Assembly (NCBI GenBank): GCA_020631315.1
Contig: JAHDHM010000118.1
Coordinates: forward strand, 1-9,242
DNA: 9,242 bases
Direction of reading: 5' to 3'
Origin: Acidimicrobiales bacterium
GTDB taxonomy: Bacteria > Actinomycetota > Acidimicrobiia > Acidimicrobiales > Poriferisodaliceae
Shown: one piece after another, positions 6,321 through 9,242 of the stretch
How positions within the stretch are numbered: position 1 is the stretch's first letter
Layout of the letters: every line of letters begins with the position of its first letter
Notes under the pieces: model-generated
Databases searched by the model: none
What the model was told of the DNA's origin: nothing
The model's input: only the letters and a program-made list of their open reading frames with translations
Made by a program: the position numbers and the translations under genes

Positions 6321-6785
6321 CTACGGAGTGTCCCGCCAGAGGTCCCGTCGCCCGAGCAGGTCGCGGGTGAGGTCGTCGAGTTCCTCCGCTCGGGCTGCGG
6401 CGCTCACCGACTGGTCTTCGAGGCGAGCGTGATGTCCGGCTGTCTCCAGGATTCGCGCTGCCTTGTTGCGTGCTCGTTCGTTGACGATGTTCTCGAGCGA
6501 GCCTCTCGGAACGATGGCGTAGACGACCTCGCAGCCCATCGCCTCAGCAGCGCGTTCGAGGGTGTCCAGCTGCACGGCGGACCTGAGTTCGTTCTTCTCG
6601 AGGTCGGCAACCGCCTGCGACGAGATGCCCATGCGGCGACCGAGGTCGGTGGCCGACATTCCCAAGCTCTCACGAATCGCCCGGACCCATCCTCGGTGAG
6701 GCCGCGGCAGGTCACGAGCCGATCGGCTCGAGATCAGTTCGTCGAGACGTCGTCGCGCGAGATCAGCCTGTCCCATGGTCGCCAT
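6321..6785 (-). CDS. XRE-type regulator, 'mobile mystery protein A' family
   Basis: 154 residues. A helix-turn-helix domain spans about 33-80: GWVRAIRESLGMSATDLGRR, then MGISSQAVADLEKNEL, followed by the TLERAAEAMGCEVVYAIVP block and a C-terminal helix ending DLLGRRDLWRDTP. This order is that of TIGR02612 proteins, which nearly always precede mobile mystery protein B. Start ATG 6785 is used; ATG 6776 (MGQADLARRRL) is an equally plausible start and neither has a clear Shine-Dalgarno site. The stop is two bases before the Fic gene. It probably represses its own promoter through the repeats at 6797-6862 and acts as the antitoxin or regulator of the Fic protein. Whether it also binds Fic directly is unknown. 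Confidence 0.9.
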   Translation of the reverse strand: MATMGQADLARRRLDELISSRSARDLPRPHRGWVRAIRESLGMSATDLGRRMGISSQAVADLEKNELRSAVQLDTLERAAEAMGCEVVYAIVPRGSLENIVNERARNKAARILETAGHHARLEDQSVSAAARAEELDDLTRDLLGRRDLWRDTP

Positions 6786-6796
6786 GGTACAGGCTG

Positions 6797-6862
6797 TGAC
6801 TTGAAAATGAATGGCGATAGTTCAAGTCATGACTTGGATCTGATGATCCGACTTCCAAGTCA
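6797..6862. promoter_or_regulatory. double inverted-repeat operator upstream of the XRE/Fic operon
   Basis: Two 33-bp modules abut each other. Module 1 is TGACTTGAA (6797-6805), 15 bases, TTCAAGTCA (6821-6829). Module 2 is TGACTTGGA (6830-6838), 15 bases, TCCAAGTCA (6854-6862). Both inverted repeats are perfect over nine bases and differ only at the same position (A or G). Where they meet, CAAGTCATGACTTG (6823-6836) is itself a perfect palindrome. The array begins 12 bases from the ATG of the HTH regulator, as expected of an autorepressor operator, and sits 78 bases before the divergent methyltransferase. No convincing -35/-10 pair was seen; a TTGAAC within the array on the - strand might serve as -35. 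Confidence 0.75.
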
Positions 6863-6939
6863 GAACCTGAACCTACAGCCGACGGTGCGCCGGTTTGATC
6901 AAGAGTCGAGCACGATCCGTGTTGTGCGAGAGTGGCGTC

Positions 6940-7566
6940 GTGCGGGAAGTCGGCGATGCCTATGACGAGCAGGCCGAGCTGTATGCGTCGCTGTTCCTGC
7001 ACGAACTGCGGAACGACGAGCAGTCGTTGCAGATGCTGGATCGGCTCGCTGCGCTCGTTCCAGACGGCGCGCCGGTGCTCGACGTCGGGTGCGGACCCGG
7101 TGGACTCGTGCAGCACCTCGTCGAACTCGGACTCGACGCGTCCGGGATCGACCTCTCGCCCGGCCAGATCGCACAGGCCCGAGCTGCGTTTCCGGAGTGT
7201 CGATTCGAGGTCGGCAACCTGACGGACCTTCAGGTCGACGACGGCTCGCTCGGCGGCATCACATCGAAGTACTCGATCATCCACCTCGACCCGGGCCGAC
7301 TCGCCGACACCTTCGCCGAGTGGCGTCGGGCGCTCTCCCCGGGCGCGCCACTGTTCCTGTCGTTCTTCGGTTCGCGTTCAGCCGAGGCGCACGGCACGCC
7401 GTTCGACCACAAGGTCGTGACCGCCCACGAGCTGTGCCCAACGACGGTCTCGTCGCTACTCGACGCCGCCGGCTTCGTCGACGTCGAGACCACGGCGACG
7501 CCCATCCCTCCCGGCGGGCGCCCGTTCGACCACGTCACGATGCTGGCCCGCGCCGCTGCCGGCTGA
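6940..7566 (+). CDS. class I SAM-dependent methyltransferase
   Basis: 208 residues from GTG 6940. Motif I is VLDVGCGPGG (46-55), the glycine-rich S-adenosylmethionine loop. The acidic residue after strand two is in GIDLS (Asp71), and later blocks (VGNLTDLQVDDGSLGGITSKYSII, LSPGAPLFLSFFG) follow the small-molecule methyltransferase fold (UbiE/Methyltransf_11/25-like). GTG 6940 is preferred because GAGAG (6928-6932) lies seven bases upstream and MREVGDAYDEQAELY is a typical family start; an upstream TTG (6895) would add 15 unconserved residues. The substrate is unknown. It is divergent from the XRE/Fic operon, so the 6797-6862 operator could affect it too, and its stop lies three bases before the stop of the convergent O-methyltransferase. 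Confidence 0.88.
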   Translation: MREVGDAYDEQAELYASLFLHELRNDEQSLQMLDRLAALVPDGAPVLDVGCGPGGLVQHLVELGLDASGIDLSPGQIAQARAAFPECRFEVGNLTDLQVDDGSLGGITSKYSIIHLDPGRLADTFAEWRRALSPGAPLFLSFFGSRSAEAHGTPFDHKVVTAHELCPTTVSSLLDAAGFVDVETTATPIPPGGRPFDHVTMLARAAAG

Positions 7567-7569
7567 GCC

Positions 7570-8226
7570 CTACAGCTTGCGGAGCAGGGTGATGCCGTCG
7601 GAGATCGGCAGCATCGTCGTGTCCCACCGGTCGTCGGTCACCCGAGCGTCGTTGAAGGCTCGCAGCGCGACCGTGTCCGGATCCTGAGCGTCGTCGTAGG
7701 CCACGCTGCCGCCCCACAGGACGTTGTCGACCAATACGACACCGCCGGGTCGCAGTCGTTCGTGGACGAGATCGATGTACGCCTCGTAGCTCGTCTTGTC
7801 GGCATCGATGAAGGCCATGTCGAACTGCTCCTCGCCGGGCATCGCTGCGAGTGTGTCGGCCGCCGGCCCGATGTGGAGCTCGATCCGATCGTCGACGCCG
7901 GCCTCGGCCCATGCGTCCCGAGCGATCGCCGTCCACTCCTCGGACACGTCGAGGCAGACCAGCCGCCCTCCCTCGGCCAGGCCCCGGGCGACGCAGATCG
8001 CGGAGTAGCCGGTGAACGTGCCGATCTCGACCGCGTTTCGGACGCCGAGCGTGCGCGTCAGCCAGGTCACGAACGAACCCTGCTCCGGTGCGATCTGCAT
8101 GCGCGAGCGCATGCCGGTCGCCTCCATCGTCCGCTCGGTCAGACGCAGCAGCACCTCGTCGGGTGGTGAGCCGTGGCGAACGACGTAGTCCTGCACCTCG
8201 TCACTCAGTCCGAGTCCCTTCGGCAT
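7570..8226 (-). CDS. family 3 O-methyltransferase (catechol/caffeoyl-CoA type)
   Basis: 218 residues from ATG 8226, the usual length. Blocks of the cation-dependent O-methyltransferase_3 family are present: MQIAPEQGSFVTWL (43-56), EIGTFTGYSA (67-76) for S-adenosylmethionine, CLDVSEEWTAIAR, FIDADK (139-144) and VLVDNVLWGG (164-173), where Asp141, Asp167 and Asn168 are the expected divalent-metal ligands. It methylates a hydroxyl of an aromatic diol, using S-adenosylmethionine and Mg2+, in the cytoplasm; the natural substrate cannot be told. A longer frame reaching 8286 adds a basic, unconserved tail, whereas AGGGGG lies seven bases before ATG 8226. It converges with the neighbouring methyltransferase without room for a classical terminator. 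Confidence 0.93.
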   Translation of the reverse strand: MPKGLGLSDEVQDYVVRHGSPPDEVLLRLTERTMEATGMRSRMQIAPEQGSFVTWLTRTLGVRNAVEIGTFTGYSAICVARGLAEGGRLVCLDVSEEWTAIARDAWAEAGVDDRIELHIGPAADTLAAMPGEEQFDMAFIDADKTSYEAYIDLVHERLRPGGVVLVDNVLWGGSVAYDDAQDPDTVALRAFNDARVTDDRWDTTMLPISDGITLLRKL

Positions 8227-8229
8227 GGT

Positions 8230-8240
8230 CGTTCCCCCTG
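8230..8240 (-). promoter_or_regulatory. Shine-Dalgarno region of the O-methyltransferase gene
   Basis: Reads CAGGGGGAACG on the - strand; the AGGGGG core lies seven bases before ATG 8226 and supports that start over upstream codons. Identical to the 11 bases before the monooxygenase start. Confidence 0.55.
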
Positions 8241-8370
8241 TGTTCGCGCTCGATGCCCACCGTAGGTCGGAAGCCGGCGACCTCACCGGCTGACACGGCG
8301 CCGTCGGACGAGCGAGCCGATGGCGAAGGAGCTGGTCGCCGGAGCTGCAGGAGAGCCGCCGACGCCGACG

Positions 8371-8376
8371 GATACT
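8371..8376 (+). promoter_or_regulatory. possible -10 element (GATACT) of the membrane protein gene
   Basis: GATACT resembles the TANNNT -10 consensus of actinobacteria and ends nine bases before GTG 8386, consistent with a leaderless or near-leaderless message. No -35 box is evident. If right, the ATG at 8320 would lie upstream of the transcript and could not be the start. Confidence 0.4.
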
Positions 8377-8385
8377 GTTGGGTGC

Positions 8386-8868
8386 GTGGGACGGGGCGAC
8401 CTTGGTGTTGGCGAGACGCTGTTCCTCGCGGTTGCGCTAACAGTGCCGGTCGGCGGCGCCGTTGCGTTCTGGGTCTTCTGGCACTCGGCAACTGTCGTCT
8501 GTCGCCATCACACCGTCGACGCATGCATTCCGGCGGCCGAGCTGCTCCTCGGTCTGGTCGCCGGGTTGGCCATAGGCGCTTGGTGGGCCATCCAGCTCCT
8601 TCGAAGTCGAACGGGACCGGGCAACGACATGTGGAGTAGGGGCCGTCCGGCTCTTCCTGCGACGGTGGCGGTTCTCGCTGGGGTGGGCGTGTGGGCAGCC
8701 CTGGTCCAAGTCCTTGGCCGCAACGTCGTGTGCCGGCCAAGAGAAGCCGACTATGTCTGCGGTGGCGGCTTCGTCATGAGTGCTGCTCTGCTGCTGGTCG
8801 TCGTGATCACCGCGCCAGGTTTGGCCCAGAGGACAGCTTCTGAGCGACCACCCTCTAGCCATCGCTAG
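8386..8868 (+). CDS. four-helix membrane protein with paired loop cysteines
   Basis: 160 residues from GTG 8386, or 182 from ATG 8320. Neither has a good Shine-Dalgarno site; GTG 8386 is favoured by the -10-like GATACT just before it and because the extra 22 residues are polar and unremarkable. Four hydrophobic segments are visible at about 11-31, 53-71, 89-110 and 128-146. The loops after helices 1 and 3 are alike: VVCRHHTVDAC (37-47) and VVCRPREADYVC (114-125), each with two cysteines that could form a disulfide on the outer face. The protein thus looks like a duplicated two-helix unit. I recognise no family and no function can be given. Divergent from the O-methyltransferase gene. Confidence 0.72.
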   Translation: MGRGDLGVGETLFLAVALTVPVGGAVAFWVFWHSATVVCRHHTVDACIPAAELLLGLVAGLAIGAWWAIQLLRSRTGPGNDMWSRGRPALPATVAVLAGVGVWAALVQVLGRNVVCRPREADYVCGGGFVMSAALLLVVVITAPGLAQRTASERPPSSHR

Positions 8869-8964
8869 GGGACGAGTCGCCACGGCCGCGTCGACCCATG
8901 CGTCCTCGATGCCCAACGCGGATGTTCAACGAGTTTCGTCGCGCACATCCCATCCGACAGTCGG

Positions 8965-8992
8965 CAGACCAGCCCGGCTGGGGCGGTTTCTG
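8965..8992 (+). terminator. weak GC-rich hairpin between the membrane protein and lipoprotein genes
   Basis: CCAGC (8969-8973), a CCG loop and GCTGG (8977-8981) form a perfect stem, followed by GGCGGTTTCTG. The outer CAGA (8965-8968) can also pair with TCTG (8989-8992). It could end transcription of the upstream membrane protein gene, but the T run is only three bases long, and a chance structure cannot be excluded. The rest of the 8869-9029 gap shows only the promoter-like site at 9018. Confidence 0.25.
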
Positions 8993-9017
8993 ACGATTCG
9001 TCCGGGCAGGGCGTCGG

Positions 9018-9023
9018 TAGGTT
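9018..9023 (+). promoter_or_regulatory. probable -10 element (TAGGTT) of the lipoprotein gene
   Basis: TAGGTT matches TANNNT and ends six bases before ATG 9030, the spacing of a leaderless transcript. No Shine-Dalgarno sequence precedes that ATG, which agrees with leaderless translation. A -35 box is not evident. Confidence 0.5.
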
Positions 9024-9029
9024 GATCGG

Positions 9030-9242
9030 ATGCTCATCAGCCGTCGAAGCGCGTTGAAGGCGGCGATCGCTGCGCCGGCGGGCCTGTGGCTCGCAGCATG
9101 CGCTGACAGCGACGAGGGTTCGACCGCCGCGACCTCGACGTCGGAACCGACCACGGACTCGACGGCTCCGCCCGACACGGCCCGGAGCGACATCGTGCCG
9201 GCCGGCTTCTTCATGCCCGCCGAGGAGGAACGCCACGAGGCC
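9030..9242 (+). CDS. Tat-exported lipoprotein, agmatine deiminase family (5' part only)
   Basis: 71 codons are present, then the window ends. The N-terminus MLISRRSALKAAIAAPAGLWLAAC has a twin-arginine pair (RR at 5-6), a hydrophobic stretch and a lipobox (LAAC, Cys24), so the product should be exported folded by the Tat system and lipid-anchored. A linker rich in Ser, Thr, Pro and Asp (about 25-56) follows, typical of surface lipoproteins. The last residues, VPAGFFMPAEEERHEA, match the start of agmatine deiminase/peptidyl-arginine deiminase proteins (family pattern: GF-x-MPAE...HE). Cytoplasmic agmatine deiminase makes N-carbamoylputrescine from agmatine; exported relatives are less well understood. 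The catalytic residues lie beyond the window, so the enzyme call is provisional while the signal peptide is clear. Confidence 0.75.
   Translation, partial: MLISRRSALKAAIAAPAGLWLAACADSDEGSTAATSTSEPTTDSTAPPDTARSDIVPAGFFMPAEEERHEA

Noticed and set aside
8855..9236. Two - strand frames of ~120 codons at the right end
   Set aside because: They are antisense to the Tat lipoprotein gene, whose signal peptide, lipobox and deiminase-like motif are clear.

Overview
The DNA is GC-rich (most codons end in G or C), with frequent GTG starts, weak or absent Shine-Dalgarno sites at several genes, and TANNNT-like -10 boxes only 6-9 bases from start codons. With a mycothiol-type DinB-like protein, a Baeyer-Villiger monooxygenase and a Tat-lipoprotein amidinotransferase-fold enzyme, this points to an actinobacterium. 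An Acidimicrobiia (Ilumatobacter-like) source is my best guess, but it is an inference and no marker gene is present.

Left part (1-3133, all + strand). A TIGR03086/maleylpyruvate-isomerase-N-like protein is followed by a tightly packed group: a possible 26-codon leader ORF, a DUF5063 protein, a protein with a WapI-type immunity domain, and a two-domain protein with an Imm11/DUF1629-like N-terminus and a DMP19/DUF4375 C-terminus. Stop/start overlaps (GTGA, ATGA) link the first three. The last three genes resemble an orphan immunity (polyimmunity) cassette, and no toxin is visible.

Middle (3196-6785, all - strand). There is a small uncharacterised gene and then a complete Baeyer-Villiger monooxygenase. 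Next come two toxin-antitoxin modules in a row. One is a decayed VapBC: vapB is intact, but vapC is reduced to its last ~47 codons and joined to the vapB 3' end. The other is an intact 'mobile mystery protein A/B' pair (XRE-type regulator plus Fic-domain AMP-transferase). Upstream of the regulator lies the most striking regulatory structure in the window: two abutting 33-bp modules, each a perfect 9-bp inverted repeat with a 15-bp spacer (6797-6862). They probably form the autoregulatory operator and lie between the regulator and a divergent methyltransferase gene.

Right part (6940-9242). A class I SAM methyltransferase (+) converges, with a 3-base gap, on a cation-dependent family 3 O-methyltransferase (-). 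Then come a four-helix membrane protein (+) that looks like an internally duplicated two-helix unit with paired cysteines, and the 5' end of a Tat-exported lipoprotein that begins like agmatine deiminase and runs off the window.

I saw no rRNA, tRNA, CRISPR array, transposase or integrase, so any mobility of the toxin-antitoxin island is inferred from family knowledge only.
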